NCBI RefSeq assembly: GCF_900176385.1
Contig: NZ_FWXN01000009.1
Coordinates: 62,001 to 126,000, forward strand
Direction of reading: 5' to 3'
Length of the DNA: 64,000 bases
Origin: Janibacter indicus
Lineage (GTDB): Bacteria > Actinomycetota > Actinomycetes > Actinomycetales > Dermatophilaceae
The notes beneath the pieces are model-generated. The model was not told where the DNA came from and ran no database searches. It saw only the letters and a program-made list of their open reading frames with translations. The first letter of the stretch is position 1; the number at the start of each line of letters is the position of its first letter. Positions 1 to 9,818 of this stretch are shown here, piece by piece. Position numbers and translations under genes: made by a program.

Positions 1-2270
1 CCCTTGACGTTGAAGGAGAAGCGTCCCGGCTGGTAGCCGCGGACCTTGGCCTCGCTCGTGGCGGCGAAGAGCTTGCGGACGTGGTCGAAGACGCCGGTGT
101 AGGTCGCCGGGTTGGACCGCGGGGTGCGCCCGATGGGGCTCTGGTCGACGTGCACGACCTTGTCGAGGTGCTCCAGCCCGGTGACCGTCTTGTGCCGGCC
201 CGGGACCCGCCGGGCGCCGTTGAGCTTGTTGGCCAGGACGTTGTAGAGGATGTCGTTGACGAGCGTCGACTTGCCGGAGCCCGAGACGCCCGTGACGGCG
301 ATGAAGTTGCCGAGCGGGAAGTCGACCTCGACCCCGGCGAGGTTGTGCTCGCGGGCGCCCTTGACCGTCAGCTCACGGCCGGGTTCCTGGGGCCGGCGTA
401 CCTCGGGGACCGGGATCTCCAGCTCGCCCGCGAGGTAACGGCCGGTGACCGAGCGCTCGCTCGTCAACAGCTCCGCGAGTGGGCCCGAGTGCACGACGTG
501 CCCCCCGTGCTCACCGGCGCCCGGACCGATGTCGACGACCCAGTCGGAGGCCGCGATGGTGTCCTCGTCGTGCTCGACGACGATGAGTGTGTTGCCGAGG
601 TCACGCAACCGGGTCAGCGTCTCGATGAGTCGGTGGTTGTCCCGCTGGTGCAGACCGATGCTCGGCTCGTCGAGCACGTAGAGCACGCCGACGAGGCCCG
701 ACCCGATCTGCGTGGCCAGACGGATGCGCTGGGCCTCGCCGCCCGACAGCGTGCCGGCCGCGCGCGACAGGGAGAGGTACTCCAGACCCACGTCGAGCAG
801 GAACCCGAGTCGGGCGTTGATCTCCTTGATCACCTGCTCGGCGATCTGCCGCTCACGGTCGGAGAAGTCGACGGTGTCGAGGAAGCCTGCGGCCTCACGG
901 ATCGACAGTGACGAGACATCGGCGATGCTGCGGCCACCGACGAGGACGGCGAGCGACTCGGGCTTGAGGCGGGTGCCCCGGCAGGTCGGGCACGGGATCT
1001 CCCGCATGTAGCCCTCGTACTTCTCCCGGCTCCAGTCCGACTCGGTCTCGGTGTGGCGGCGCTTGATGAAGGGGATGACCCCCTCGAAGCCCGTGCTGTA
1101 GGAGCGCTCCCGGCCGAAGCGGTTGCGGTACTTGACGTGCACCTTGTGGTTGCGCCCCTCGAGGAGCGCCGCGCGGGCCCGGCTCGGGAGCGCCCGCCAC
1201 GGGGTGTCCATGTCGAAGCCGAGGTCGTCGCCCAGCGCTGCCATGGTCCGCTGGAAGTACTGCGCGGACTGCGTGCCCTGGGCCCACGGGGCAATGGCAC
1301 CCTCGGCCAGCGTCAGGTCGTCGTCGGGCACGACGAGCTCAGGATCGACCTCGAGCTCGGTGCCCAGACCGGTGCACTTGGGGCAGGCGCCGAAGGGAGA
1401 GTTGAAGGAGAAGGAGCGCGGCTCGATCTCGTCGATGTTCAGCGGATGGTCGTTGGGGCAGGCCATCGTCTCGGAGTAGCGGCGCTGTCGCTGCGGGTCG
1501 TCCTCGTCGAGGTCGACGAAGTCGATGACGAGCACGCCCCCGGCGAGCCCCAGCGCGGTCTCCACCGAGTCGGTGACCCGCTGCTTGGCGGCCCGGTCGT
1601 CCGGCCCCTTGGACACGAGGCGGTCGACGACGACGTCGATCGTGTGCTTGACCTGCTTTTCGAGGGTGGGGGGCTCGGCGAGCGAGACCACCTCGCCGTC
1701 GACCAAGGCCCGGCTGTAGCCCTTGGTCCGCAGCTCGGCGAAGAGGTCGACGAACTCGCCCTTGCGCGAGCGCACGACGGGCGCCAGGACCTGGAAGCGG
1801 GTGCGCTCCGGCAGCTCGAGCAGCCGGTCGACGATCTGCTGCGGGCTCTGCCGGGTGATCGGCTCGCCGCAGACCGGGCAGTGCGGCCGCCCGACGCGCG
1901 CGAAGAGCAGACGCAGGTAGTCGTGGACCTCGGTGATCGTGCCGACGGTCGATCGCGGGTTGCGGTTGGTCGACTTCTGGTCGATGGAGACCGCCGGCGA
2001 CAGGCCCTCGATGAAGTCGACGTCCGGCTTGTCCATCTGGCCGAGGAACTGCCGCGCATAGGCCGACAGCGACTCGACATAGCGGCGTTGACCCTCGGCG
2101 AAGATCGTGTCGAAGGCCAGCGACGACTTGCCCGAGCCGGACAGGCCGGTGAAGACGACGAGCGAGTCGCGCGGGATGTCGACGTGGATGTCTTTGAGGT
2201 TGTGCTCACGGGCCCCCTGGACGACGATCCGGTCGTGCAGGCGGGAGCCAGAAGCCTTGGCAGCAGTCAC
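1..2270 (-). CDS. uvrA: Excinuclease ABC subunit A (3' end cut off by window edge)
   Basis: UvrA is the damage-sensing ATPase of nucleotide excision repair; it loads UvrB at lesions. About 756 codons are present. The first Walker A (GLSGSGKSS) is near residues 42-50, a CPKC zinc-binding pair near residue 296, and the second-half ABC signature [12 protein letters not shown] is followed by [17 protein letters not shown]. The window ends at FSFNVKG, just before the expected second zinc finger, so roughly 200 C-terminal residues lie outside. The GTG start at 2270 is supported by a TAAGGT -10 element exactly 7 bases upstream, implying a leaderless transcript. Divergent from the GH15 gene. uvrB lies 5.4 kb away on the same strand. 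Confidence 0.97.
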   Translation of the reverse strand, partial: MTAAKASGSRLHDRIVVQGAREHNLKDIHVDIPRDSLVVFTGLSGSGKSSLAFDTIFAEGQRRYVESLSAYARQFLGQMDKPDVDFIEGLSPAVSIDQKSTNRNPRSTVGTITEVHDYLRLLFARVGRPHCPVCGEPITRQSPQQIVDRLLELPERTRFQVLAPVVRSRKGEFVDLFAELRTKGYSRALVDGEVVSLAEPPTLEKQVKHTIDVVVDRLVSKGPDDRAAKQRVTDSVETALGLAGGVLVIDFVDLDEDDPQRQRRYSETMACPNDHPLNIDEIEPRSFSFNSPFGACPKCTGLGTELEVDPELVVPDDDLTLAEGAIAPWAQGTQSAQYFQRTMAALGDDLGFDMDTPWRALPSRARAALLEGRNHKVHVKYRNRFGRERSYSTGFEGVIPFIKRRHTETESDWSREKYEGYMREIPCPTCRGTRLKPESLAVLVGGRSIADVSSLSIREAAGFLDTVDFSDRERQIAEQVIKEINARLGFLLDVGLEYLSLSRAAGTLSGGEAQRIRLATQIGSGLVGVLYVLDEPSIGLHQRDNHRLIETLTRLRDLGNTLIVVEHDEDTIAASDWVVDIGPGAGEHGGHVVHSGPLAELLTSERSVTGRYLAGELEIPVPEVRRPQEPGRELTVKGAREHNLAGVEVDFPLGNFIAVTGVSGSGKSTLVNDILYNVLANKLNGARRVPGRHKTVTGLEHLDKVVHVDQSPIGRTPRSNPATYTGVFDHVRKLFAATSEAKVRGYQPGRFSFNVK

Positions 2271-2277
2271 GCCCTCC

Positions 2278-2283
2278 ACCTTA
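2278..2283 (-). promoter_or_regulatory. -10 hexamer TAAGGT of uvrA (leaderless)
   Basis: TAAGGT is followed by exactly 7 bases and the GTG start of uvrA, matching the TANNNT-N6/7-start arrangement seen at a dozen genes here. A 10-bp palindrome GTGGCGCCAC (2285-2294) sits just upstream and could be a protein site. I saw no LexA-like box. Confidence 0.6.
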
Positions 2284-2338
2284 AGTGGCGCCACCGACAA
2301 CGCCGCCAGGCCTCCGGCGAGGCGGCCGCTGCAGGGCC

Positions 2339-2344
2339 TAGCCT
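2339..2344 (+). promoter_or_regulatory. -10 hexamer TAGCCT of the GH15 gene (leaderless)
   Basis: TAGCCT, six bases (GTCCGG), then ATG at 2351. There is no Shine-Dalgarno sequence before this ATG, which fits a leaderless mRNA. Confidence 0.6.
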
Positions 2345-2350
2345 GTCCGG

Positions 2351-4159
2351 ATGAGTACCCCGATCGAGGACTACGCCGCCATCGGTGACACCGAGACCGC
2401 CGCCCTGGTGTCGAAGGGGGGATCCGTCGACTGGCTCTGCCTCCCCCGTTTCGACTCCTCCTCCTGCTTCACCGCGCTCCTCGGCACCCCCGAGCACGGT
2501 CGGTGGCTCATCGGGCCGGTCGGCAAGGCGACGACGACCCGCTCCTACCGCGGCGACTCCTTCATCCTCGAGACGGTCCACCGCACGGCGACCGGCACCG
2601 TGCGGGTGACCGACCTCATGCCGCTGGGCGACGGCCGGGCCGACCTCGTGCGCGTCGTCGAAGGACTCGAGGGCGAGGTGGAGATGGAGCACGAGTGGGT
2701 CGTGCGCTTCGGCTACGGCCGCATCCGGCCCTGGGTCGCGCACTCCCCCGGCCACGAGCTCGACGACGAGGTCATCACCGCCATCGCCGGCAACGACATG
2801 CTCGTCCTGCGTGGCTCCCGCCTGCCGCGCCCCGACGGCCACCACCACCGCGACCGCTGGACCGTGCGCGCCGGCGAGCACTACAACTTCTCCACGACGT
2901 GGTTCGCCTCCTACAAGGCCATCCCGCCGCCGCTCGACATCAGCTCCCGCATCGGGGCCACCCACGAGCGCTCGTCGCAGTGGGCCTCCCGCTGCACCTA
3001 CGAGGGCCCCTACCGGGCCGAGGTGGTCCGGTCGCTGCTCACCCTTCGCCTGCTCACCGACACCCGCCGGGGCGGCATCGTCGCGGCCGCGACCACCAGC
3101 CTTCCGGAGGACTTCGGCGGCGTGCGCAACTGGGACTACCGCTACTGCTGGCTGCGCGATGCATCGCTCACGCTCGAGGCCCTGCTGAAGTCCGGCTACG
3201 TCGGCACGACCAAGCTCTGGCGTGACTGGCTCGTCCGGGCGATCGCCGGGGACCCCGAGGACATGCAGATCATGTACGCCGTCGACGGCGGACGCGAGCT
3301 GCCCGAGCACGAGCTCGACCATCTGCCCGGCTACGCCGACAGCCGCCCCGTCCGCATCGGCAACGGCGCCGTCGACCAGAAGCAGACCGACGTCCTCGGC
3401 GAGGTGATGATCGCCCTCGAGGACGCTCGGGCCCAGGGTCTGCAGGAGTCGCCCCAGTCGTGGGCCGTGCAGCGCTCGCTCGTCAACAACCTCGCCGAGC
3501 ACTGGGACCAGGCCGACAATGGCCTGTGGGAGATCCGTGGTCCGCTGCGCCACTTCACCCACTCCCGGGTCATGGTCTGGGCCGCCTTCGACCGGGCCAT
3601 CCGGGCGGTGGAGGTCCACGGCTACGAGGGCGAGGTCGAGCTCTGGCGCGACCTGCGTGAGCGGGTTCGCGCCGACGTCCTCGAGCGTGGCTGGAACGAC
3701 GCCAAGCAGACCTTCACCCAGCACTACGACACCGACGAGGTCGACGCCTCCCTCCTGCTCATCCCGATGGTGGGATTCCTCCCGCCCGACGACCCTCGGG
3801 TCCTCGGCACCGTCGCCGCGGTCGAGCGCGACCTCATGCGCGACGGGTTCCTCCTGCGCTACCGCACGGAGAGCGGTGTCGACGGGCTCGCCGGCGACGA
3901 GCACCCCTTCCTCGCCTGCTCGTGGTGGCTCGTCAGCGCCTATGCCCTCACCGGACAGCTCGACAAGGGCCACGCGCTGATGCAGCGCCTGTGCGGCCTG
4001 CTCAACGACGTGGGCCTCGTCGCCGAGGAGTACGACGTCGAGGGCGACCGCCAGGCCGGCAACTTCCCGCAGGCCTTCAGCCACCTGACCCTCATCGGCG
4101 CTGCCTATGCCCTGCGCGACGCCGAGGCCGCCACCCCCGACGAAGGAGACCCCGCATGA
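2351..4159 (+). CDS. Glycoside hydrolase family 15 protein (trehalase/glucoamylase-like)
   Basis: This 602-residue protein has the layout of actinobacterial GH15 enzymes: an N-terminal beta-rich domain starting [17 protein letters not shown] and an (alpha/alpha)6 barrel containing [13 protein letters not shown] (residues 258-270) and [13 protein letters not shown]. Family members hydrolyse terminal alpha-glucosidic bonds. Some mycobacterial relatives are trehalases, so trehalose is a plausible substrate, but the sequence alone does not decide this. No signal peptide is seen, so it is probably cytoplasmic. Its stop overlaps the start of the next gene (ATGA), implying translational coupling with the metallo-hydrolase. 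Confidence 0.9.
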   Translation: MSTPIEDYAAIGDTETAALVSKGGSVDWLCLPRFDSSSCFTALLGTPEHGRWLIGPVGKATTTRSYRGDSFILETVHRTATGTVRVTDLMPLGDGRADLVRVVEGLEGEVEMEHEWVVRFGYGRIRPWVAHSPGHELDDEVITAIAGNDMLVLRGSRLPRPDGHHHRDRWTVRAGEHYNFSTTWFASYKAIPPPLDISSRIGATHERSSQWASRCTYEGPYRAEVVRSLLTLRLLTDTRRGGIVAAATTSLPEDFGGVRNWDYRYCWLRDASLTLEALLKSGYVGTTKLWRDWLVRAIAGDPEDMQIMYAVDGGRELPEHELDHLPGYADSRPVRIGNGAVDQKQTDVLGEVMIALEDARAQGLQESPQSWAVQRSLVNNLAEHWDQADNGLWEIRGPLRHFTHSRVMVWAAFDRAIRAVEVHGYEGEVELWRDLRERVRADVLERGWNDAKQTFTQHYDTDEVDASLLLIPMVGFLPPDDPRVLGTVAAVERDLMRDGFLLRYRTESGVDGLAGDEHPFLACSWWLVSAYALTGQLDKGHALMQRLCGLLNDVGLVAEEYDVEGDRQAGNFPQAFSHLTLIGAAYALRDAEAATPDEGDPA

Positions 4160-4833
4160 GCACCCCCACCGACGCCTACGACTCGGACGTCCAGCCGGGC
4201 GGCCCGTGGTCGACCCGCGAGCTGGCCCACCTGACGATCCGCAAGATGGCCGTCTCGCAGATGCACAACAACGTCTACCTCCTCACCTGCCGCGCCACCG
4301 GCGAGCAGCTGCTCGTCGACGCCGCGGACGAAGGGGAGCGCATCCGTGAGCTCGTCGCCGCCGGTGGGTCGGGCCTCGCCCAGCTGGTGACGACGCACCA
4401 GCACTGGGACCACGTGCGTGCCCTCGAGGAGACCGCTCAGACCTTCTCCCCCACGACCCAGGCGGGCGAGGACGACGCCGACGCCCTGCCGCTCGCGCCC
4501 GACGTGCGACTGCAGCACGGCGACACCGTGCGCTTCGGCGAGATCACCCTCGACGTCGTCCACCTGCGCGGGCACACCCCGGGCTCGGTGGCGCTGGCCT
4601 ACGTCGACCCGCAGGGGCACACGCACCTCTTCACCGGGGACAGCCTCTTCCCCGGCGGTGTGGGCAACACCAAGATGGAGGGGCAGAGCTTCGACGCGCT
4701 CTTCGCCGACGTCACCCAGCGGGTCTTCGACGTCTACGACGACGACACCTGGGTCTACCCCGGCCACGGCTCCGACACCACCCTCGGCGTCGAGCGCCCG
4801 CACCTCGACGAGTGGCGCGAGCGCGGCTGGTGA
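4156..4833 (+). CDS. MBL-fold metallo-hydrolase (glyoxalase II-like)
   Basis: A 225-residue metallo-beta-lactamase-fold hydrolase. Metal-site motifs are intact: THQHWDH (H81, H83, D85, H86), GHTPGS (H140), TGDSLFPGG (D162) and YPGHG (H204). The family includes thioester hydrolases such as hydroxyacylglutathione hydrolase; in actinomycetes the thiol would more likely be mycothiol or another carrier, which is inference. A similar glyoxalase II-like gene neighbours uvrA in mycobacteria, as I recall. The start at 4156 is set by GAAGGAG about 7 bases upstream and by the ATGA overlap with the GH15 stop. Confidence 0.9.
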   Translation: MSTPTDAYDSDVQPGGPWSTRELAHLTIRKMAVSQMHNNVYLLTCRATGEQLLVDAADEGERIRELVAAGGSGLAQLVTTHQHWDHVRALEETAQTFSPTTQAGEDDADALPLAPDVRLQHGDTVRFGEITLDVVHLRGHTPGSVALAYVDPQGHTHLFTGDSLFPGGVGNTKMEGQSFDALFADVTQRVFDVYDDDTWVYPGHGSDTTLGVERPHLDEWRERGW

Positions 4834-4836
4834 GGG

Positions 4837-5463
4837 TCAGTGGGTCGTGGCGACCTTGGCGCTGAAGCCGATCATCGCCGCGCCCATGCCCCCTTCGATC
4901 CGTCGACGCACCCGCGGGGCGGACAGGAAGGACCGGGCCCGGTCGGCGAGCAGCACGACCGTCGACAGGTAGAGCGACCCGAGGGCCACGAGGCTCAGGG
5001 CGTAGAGCGCGAGGACGGGCAGACCGGCGCGGTCACCGACGAACTGCGGCAGCACGGCGAGGTTGAAGGCCAGCACCTTGGGGTTGGTGATGTTGCACAG
5101 GAAGCCCTGGGCGAAGAGCCGACCCCGACCGCCACGCCCGCGCGACTCCGGCTCCCGGGCGGCCTCCGCCGAGACGTCCCCGCGCCAGGCCGTCCACAGC
5201 GCGTGGCCACCCAGCCACAGGAGATAGGCCGCACCCACCCACTTGACCGTGAGGAAGAGCGGCTCACTGGCGACGATGATCGCGCCCAGCCCACCGGCTG
5301 CGAGCAGGCCCTGCACGGCGCCCGCACAGCTCACTCCGACCATGGTCAGCAGCCCGGCACCACGCCCGCGGACGAGCGCGGCACGCAGGGTGAGTGCGGT
5401 GTCCGGACCCGGGGCGATCGTGATGACGAGGACCAGGGCGAGGAAGGACAGATAGGTCGCCAT
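4837..5463 (-). CDS. LysE/RhtB family amino-acid exporter
   Basis: A 208-residue integral membrane protein of the LysE/RhtB translocator family, which exports amino acids or homoserine-type compounds. The N-terminal signature TIAPGPDTALTLRAAL is typical, followed by several hydrophobic helices and the conserved NITNPKVLAFNL stretch in the middle of the protein. Length matches the family (about 205-210). It is convergent with the metallo-hydrolase (only 3 bases between stop codons) and divergent from an EamA exporter, with overlapping promoters. The substrate cannot be read from the sequence. Confidence 0.92.
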   Translation of the reverse strand: MATYLSFLALVLVITIAPGPDTALTLRAALVRGRGAGLLTMVGVSCAGAVQGLLAAGGLGAIIVASEPLFLTVKWVGAAYLLWLGGHALWTAWRGDVSAEAAREPESRGRGGRGRLFAQGFLCNITNPKVLAFNLAVLPQFVGDRAGLPVLALYALSLVALGSLYLSTVVLLADRARSFLSAPRVRRRIEGGMGAAMIGFSAKVATTH

Positions 5464-5470
5464 GGGGCGA

Positions 5471-5480
5471 AGACTAGGGT
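5471..5480. promoter_or_regulatory. Overlapping divergent -10 elements for lysE-type and eamA-type genes
   Basis: The 23-bp gap between the two start codons contains AGACTAGGGT. On the minus strand 5476-5471 reads TAGTCT, 7 bases before the ATG at 5463. On the plus strand 5475-5480 reads TAGGGT, 6 bases before the GTG at 5487. The hexamers share the base pairs at 5475-5476, so RNA polymerase could probably occupy only one at a time. Confidence 0.6.
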
Positions 5481-5486
5481 GACGCC

Positions 5487-6374
5487 GTGAGACGTGTCGA
5501 TGCCGTTCCAGCCCCGCTCCTCGTGCTCGCCGGAGTGGTGTCTGTCCAGTTCGGCGGTGCCCTCGCCGCGACCCTCGTCCCGCAGATCGGCGCCGCCGGA
5601 TCCGTCGTCCTCCGGCTGCTCATCGCGACCGCGCTGCTGCTGCTCTTCGCCCGACCGAGATGGCGCGGTCACCGCCCCCGGGACTGGGCCACCGTGGGCT
5701 GCTTCGGGCTCGCGCTCGGCCTGATGAACTTCGCCTTCTACGCCTCGCTCGGGCACCTGCCGATCGGCGTCGCGGTGACCATCGAGTTCATCGGACCGCT
5801 GACGCTCGCGGCCGTGCTCTCCCGCCGCCCCCGCGACCTCCTCGCGGTCGCCGCGGCCGGCGTCGGGGTCGTGCTCATCTCGCAGGCCCTGAGCCTCCCC
5901 TTCGCCGACCTCGAGCGCACCGGCATCGTGCTGGCGCTCCTCGCGGGTGCCTGCTGGGCCGCCTACATCGTCTTCTCCGGTCGCACCGGCGCTGCCTTCC
6001 CCCAGCTGGAGGGGCTGGCGCTGGCCATGGTCGTGGCGACCGCCGTCGTCCTGCCCTTCGGCATCTGGGACGTGAGCGTCCACGGCACCTCGGCCTGGGA
6101 CGGCACCGTCCTGCTCAAGGGACTGGGGATCGCCGTGCTCTCCTCGGTGCTGCCGTACTCCCTCGAGCTGCTCGCGCTGCGGCGGCTGGCCCCCGCCGTC
6201 TTCGGGATCCTGCTCAGCCTGGAGCCCGCGGTCGCCGCGCTCGCGGGTCTGCTGGTCCTCGGCCAGCGGCTCGACCCCGTCCAGCTCACCGGGATGGCCC
6301 TCGTCGTGCTCGCCAGCTTCCTCGTCCTCGGTCTGGGCGCCGGCAGGAGGCGCCAGCCGGACCTGCCCGCCTGA
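5487..6374 (+). CDS. EamA/RhtA family (DMT superfamily) transporter
   Basis: A 295-residue drug/metabolite transporter with about ten predicted membrane helices in two EamA repeats. VAVTIEFIGPLTLA and LEPAVAALAGLLVLGQ match the threonine/homoserine exporter RhtA branch. The likely role is amino-acid or metabolite efflux at the plasma membrane. Pairing it head to head with a LysE/RhtB exporter suggests related substrates, which is inference. The GTG start is fixed by the TAGGGT element six bases upstream, so the mRNA is probably leaderless. It ends in front of a strong bidirectional terminator. Confidence 0.9.
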   Translation: MRRVDAVPAPLLVLAGVVSVQFGGALAATLVPQIGAAGSVVLRLLIATALLLLFARPRWRGHRPRDWATVGCFGLALGLMNFAFYASLGHLPIGVAVTIEFIGPLTLAAVLSRRPRDLLAVAAAGVGVVLISQALSLPFADLERTGIVLALLAGACWAAYIVFSGRTGAAFPQLEGLALAMVVATAVVLPFGIWDVSVHGTSAWDGTVLLKGLGIAVLSSVLPYSLELLALRRLAPAVFGILLSLEPAVAALAGLLVLGQRLDPVQLTGMALVVLASFLVLGLGAGRRRQPDLPA

Positions 6375-6396
6375 GCGGCCCTCCGTGACGGCAGCA

Positions 6397-6436
6397 CGAA
6401 GGGGGTGGCCCACCTCGCGGTGAGCCACCCCCTTCG
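6397..6436. terminator. Bidirectional hairpin terminator between eamA-type gene and terC
   Basis: CGAAGGGGGTGGC (6397-6409) pairs perfectly with GCCACCCCCTTCG (6424-6436). After one C/A mismatch, an inner CACC/GGTG stem closes on a 4-base loop. There is no T tract, as is usual for high-GC actinomycetes. It lies between convergent genes and carries the CGAAGGGGG motif in both arms. Confidence 0.85.
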
Positions 6437-6456
6437 AGGTGCGGTCGGGCGTGCGG

Positions 6457-7494
6457 TCAGTGACTGGAGTCGATGCCCTGCTTGGCGTCCCTGTTGGACT
6501 TCCAGAGGCTGGCCACGGTCGTCACGCCGAGGATGAGGACGATCGCGCCGAGCGAGACGGTGATCGGGATCTCCGGGACGCCCACGTGCTCGCCGCCGTT
6601 GATGAAGGGCAGCGTGTTCTCGTGGAGGGCGTGCAGGATGAGCTTGACGCCGATGAAGGCGAGCAGGACCGACAGACCCAGGCTCATGTAGACGAGCTTC
6701 TTCAGCAGGCCACCGATGAGGAAGTACAGCTGCCGCAGACCCATGAGGGCGAAGAGGTTGGCCGTCAGCACGATGTAGGGCTCCTTGGTGAGGCCGTAGA
6801 TCGCCGGGATGGAGTCGAGCGCGAACAGCAGGTCGGTCATGCCCAGGGCGATGACGACGATGAAGATCGGGGTCGCGACGCGCTTGCCGTTCTCCTTCGT
6901 GAAGAGCTTGGAGGACCACTCGGTCGTGCTCGGCACGGTGCGCTGGAACCACTTGATGATGCCGTTGGGCTCCCAGTCGTCCTCCTCGTCGTGGCTCTCG
7001 GTCGCGAGCTTGACGGCGGTGTAGATGAGGAAAGCGCCGAAGATGTAGAACACCCAGGCAAACTGGTTGATCGCGGCCGCGCCGACGAAGATGAAGATCG
7101 TCCGCAGGACGATGGCGATGATGATGCCCCAGAGCAGCGCGGTCTGCTGGAAGCGTCCGGGGACCCCGAACTTCGCCATGATGATGATGAAGATGAAGAG
7201 GTTGTCGATCGAGAGCGAGTACTCGGTCAACCAGCCGGCGAAGAACTCGGTGCCGCGCTCACCACCCTCGGCGTACCAGAGGCCGATCCCGAAGAGGACG
7301 GCCGCCGAGACGTAGATCCCGAGGACGGTCGCGACCTCGCGCGTGGAGGGCACGTGCGGGTTGCGGGCGACGTGGATGACGTCGAAGGTGAGCACCGCCG
7401 CCGCGACAGCGAGCGTGAGCAGCCACGCCCAGGTCGGCACGTCCATGGTGCCGCCGCTGATGATCGCGGGTTGGAGAGTGGAGATGGTGGACAA
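6457..7494 (-). CDS. TerC family integral membrane protein (probable Mn2+ exporter)
   Basis: A 345-residue TerC/Alx family protein with about nine membrane helices. The two conserved acidic motifs are present: SLSIDNLFIF and LLFALDSIPA. TerC/Alx proteins are linked to manganese efflux and metal supply to exoenzymes, and here a manganese riboswitch precedes the gene. A charged loop (ESHDEEDDWEPNG) lies in the middle. The start chosen is TTG at 7494 with GGAAGG six bases upstream, where the switch hairpin acts. ATG at 7446 (MDVPTWAW) is an alternative closer to the usual family N-terminus. It lies downstream of uvrB on the same strand. Confidence 0.93.
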   Translation of the reverse strand: MSTISTLQPAIISGGTMDVPTWAWLLTLAVAAAVLTFDVIHVARNPHVPSTREVATVLGIYVSAAVLFGIGLWYAEGGERGTEFFAGWLTEYSLSIDNLFIFIIIMAKFGVPGRFQQTALLWGIIIAIVLRTIFIFVGAAAINQFAWVFYIFGAFLIYTAVKLATESHDEEDDWEPNGIIKWFQRTVPSTTEWSSKLFTKENGKRVATPIFIVVIALGMTDLLFALDSIPAIYGLTKEPYIVLTANLFALMGLRQLYFLIGGLLKKLVYMSLGLSVLLAFIGVKLILHALHENTLPFINGGEHVGVPEIPITVSLGAIVLILGVTTVASLWKSNRDAKQGIDSSH

Positions 7495-7501
7495 GGGGAA
7501 C

Positions 7502-7613
7502 CTTCCGGACAGGGGTCATGCGTCCGGAGGTCTCTCCCACCCGTGTGGGCCGATGCCCCGGGTCGGCGGACCGACCGTGCTGACGAGACATCGCTGGGGG
7601 ATACTCCCCTCCG
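7502..7613 (-). ncRNA. yybP-ykoY manganese riboswitch with a Shine-Dalgarno-sequestering hairpin
   Basis: Read on the minus strand, the terC leader has the yybP-ykoY hallmarks: GGGGAGTA (about 7610-7603), CGTCA around 7580, and GGTGGGAGAGACC near 7541-7529. P1 can form between CGGAGG (7613-7608) and CCTCCG (7530-7525). The 3' P1 arm overlaps TCCGGAC (7528-7522), which can instead pair with GTCCGGA (7510-7504); that arm contains half of the GGAAGG ribosome site of terC. Ligand-stabilised P1 would therefore free the ribosome site, an ON switch as known for this class. A TAGGGT hexamer overlapping the uvrB stop (7697-7692) is a possible promoter. Confidence 0.85.
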
Positions 7614-7694
7614 CTGGCTTCTCGAAGTCTCTCACGTCACACCACGCGATGCGGGTAACGCGAGCCATCTGGGACCGGGACCCGTGGTGACACC

Positions 7695-9785
7695 CTAGCG
7701 GGTCGCGGCCGTCATCTGCCGCAGCTCCTTCTTCAGGTCGCCGATCTCGTCGCGCAGCCGGGCTGCGAGCTCGAAGTGCAGGTCGGTCGCCGCCTGGTGC
7801 ATCTGGTCGGTAAGCTCCTGGATGAGTCTGGCCAGCTCGCTCGCCGGCAGGTCGCGCTCGCGCCGCGCCGCGCTCTCGTCCGCAGCCGCAGCACTCTTGC
7901 CCTTGCCGCGGCTCTGGCTGCGCCCCGAGCCGAGCAGCGCATCGGTGTCGGCGTCCTCGCGCTGCAGCATGTCGGTGATGTCGGCGATCTTCTTGCGCAG
8001 GGGCTGCGGGTCGATGCCCCGCTCGCGGTTGTAGGCGATCTGCTTGTCGCGGCGGCGCTGGGTCTCGTCGAGCGCCTCCTGCATCGAGGGGGTCACCTTG
8101 TCGGCGTACATGTGGACCTGGCCGGACACGTTGCGCGCTGCACGACCGATCGTCTGGATGAGCGAGCGGGCACTGCGCAAGAAGCCCTCCTTGTCGGCGT
8201 CGAGGATGCTCACGAGCGAGACCTCGGGCAGGTCGAGCCCCTCGCGCAGGAGGTTGATGCCGACGAGGACGTCGAACTCGCCCAGCCGCAGCTCGCGCAG
8301 CAGCTCGACCCGACGCAGGGTGTCGATGTCGGAGTGCAGATAGCGCACCCGCACGCCCTTGTCGAGGAGGTAGTCGGTGAGGTCCTCCGCCATCTTCTTG
8401 GTCAGGGTGGTCACGAGCACCCGCTCGTCACGCTCGGCACGCTCGCGGATCTCGTGGAGCAGGTCGTCGATCTGACCCTTGGTCGGCTTGAGCACCACCT
8501 CCGGGTCGATGAGGCCGGTCGGGCGGATCACCTGCTCGACGTGTCCGTCGGCCTTGGCCATCTCGTAGTCGCCCGGCGTGGCCGAGAGGTAGACCGTCTG
8601 GCCGATGCGCTCGAGGAACTCCTCCCAAGTGAGCGGGCGGTTGTCCATCGCGCTCGGCAGGCGGAAGCCGTGGTCGACGAGGGTGCGCTTGCGGGAGGCG
8701 TCACCCTCGTACATCGCGCCGATCTGCGGCACGGTCTGGTGCGACTCGTCGATGACGAGGAGGAAGTCCTCGGGGAAGTAGTCGAGCAGGCAGTTGGGGG
8801 CCGAGCCGGGAGAGCGCCCGTCGATGTGCATCGAGTAGTTTTCGATGCCCGCGCAGCTGCCGACCTGGCGCATCATCTCGATGTCGTAGGTCGTGCGCAT
8901 GCGCAGCCGCTGGGCCTCGAGCATCTTGCCCTGACGCTCGAGCGTGGCCAGCTGCTCCTCGAGCTCACGCTCGATGCCGGTGATGGCCCGCTCCATGCGC
9001 TCGGGGCCCGCGACGTAGTGGGTCGCCGGGAAGACGTGCACAGTCTCCTCCTCGCGGACCACTTCCCCCGTCAGCGGGTGGAGGGTGTGGATGGCCTCGA
9101 TCTCGTCGCCGAAGAACTCGATCCGGACGGCGAGCTCCTCGTAGACCGGGATGATCTCGACCGTGTCGCCGCGCACCCTGAAGGTGCCGCGGGTGAAGGC
9201 CAGGTCGTTGCGGGTGTACTGCATCGTGACGAACTGCCGCAGCAGCTCGTCACGGTCGATCTCGTCACCGACGCGCAGGTTGACCATGCGGTCGACGTAC
9301 TCCTGCGGGGTGCCGAGGCCGTAGATGCACGACACGGAGGCGACGACGACGACGTCGCGACGGGTCAGCAGGCTGTTGGTGGCGCTGTGCCGCAGCCGCT
9401 CGACCTCCTCGTTGATCGAGCTGTCCTTCTCGATGTAGGTGTCGGTCTGCGGGACGTAGGCCTCGGGCTGGAAGTAGTCGTAGTAGCTGACGAAGTACTC
9501 GACGGCGTTGTTGGGGAGCAGCTCGCGGAACTCGTTGGCCAGCTGGGCAGCCAGCGTCTTGTTGGGCGCCATGACGAGCGTCGGCCGCTGGACCTCCTCG
9601 ATGAGCCAGGCCGTCGTCGCCGACTTGCCCGTGCCCGTCGCACCGAGCAGGACGATGTCCTCCTCGCCCGCGCGCACCCGCCGTGCCAGCTCGGCGATCG
9701 CGGTCGGCTGGTCGCCGGCCGGCTCGTACTCGGAGATGACCTCGAAGGGAGCCACCGTGCGTTGCAGATCGGTCACCGGGCGCAT
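7695..9785 (-). CDS. uvrB: Excinuclease ABC subunit B
   Basis: UvrB is the DNA-clamping helicase-like subunit of nucleotide excision repair. The protein (about 696 residues) shows Walker [12 protein letters not shown] near residue 50, the damage-probing beta-hairpin region ([14 protein letters not shown], then [15 protein letters not shown]), the DEAD-like VIDESHQTV, helicase motif [11 protein letters not shown], and a C-terminal UVR domain that binds UvrC. ATG 9785 is preferred over an in-frame GTG at 9794, because TACGGT lies exactly 7 bases before the ATG and its last base overlaps the GTG. A 117-residue protein and coaE lie upstream on the same strand. Confidence 0.97.
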   Translation of the reverse strand: MRPVTDLQRTVAPFEVISEYEPAGDQPTAIAELARRVRAGEEDIVLLGATGTGKSATTAWLIEEVQRPTLVMAPNKTLAAQLANEFRELLPNNAVEYFVSYYDYFQPEAYVPQTDTYIEKDSSINEEVERLRHSATNSLLTRRDVVVVASVSCIYGLGTPQEYVDRMVNLRVGDEIDRDELLRQFVTMQYTRNDLAFTRGTFRVRGDTVEIIPVYEELAVRIEFFGDEIEAIHTLHPLTGEVVREEETVHVFPATHYVAGPERMERAITGIERELEEQLATLERQGKMLEAQRLRMRTTYDIEMMRQVGSCAGIENYSMHIDGRSPGSAPNCLLDYFPEDFLLVIDESHQTVPQIGAMYEGDASRKRTLVDHGFRLPSAMDNRPLTWEEFLERIGQTVYLSATPGDYEMAKADGHVEQVIRPTGLIDPEVVLKPTKGQIDDLLHEIRERAERDERVLVTTLTKKMAEDLTDYLLDKGVRVRYLHSDIDTLRRVELLRELRLGEFDVLVGINLLREGLDLPEVSLVSILDADKEGFLRSARSLIQTIGRAARNVSGQVHMYADKVTPSMQEALDETQRRRDKQIAYNRERGIDPQPLRKKIADITDMLQREDADTDALLGSGRSQSRGKGKSAAAADESAARRERDLPASELARLIQELTDQMHQAATDLHFELAARLRDEIGDLKKELRQMTAATR

Positions 9786-9792
9786 GGTGTCC

Positions 9793-9798
9793 ACCGTA
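9793..9798 (-). promoter_or_regulatory. -10 hexamer TACGGT of uvrB (leaderless)
   Basis: TACGGT, seven bases (GGACACC), then ATG at 9785. This gives uvrB its own promoter inside the short gap after the 117-residue gene. Confidence 0.55.
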
Positions 9799-9818
9799 GG
9801 CCACGCCCCCGACAGCCC

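Noticed and set aside
2271-2350. A LexA (SOS) box before uvrA
   Set aside because: No GAAC-N4-GTTC-type sequence is present. The only symmetry is the short GTGGCGCCAC palindrome.
9792-9794. GTG at 9794 as the uvrB start
   Set aside because: It overlaps the last base of the TACGGT -10 hexamer, so it would not be in the transcript. ATG 9785 lies at the leaderless distance.
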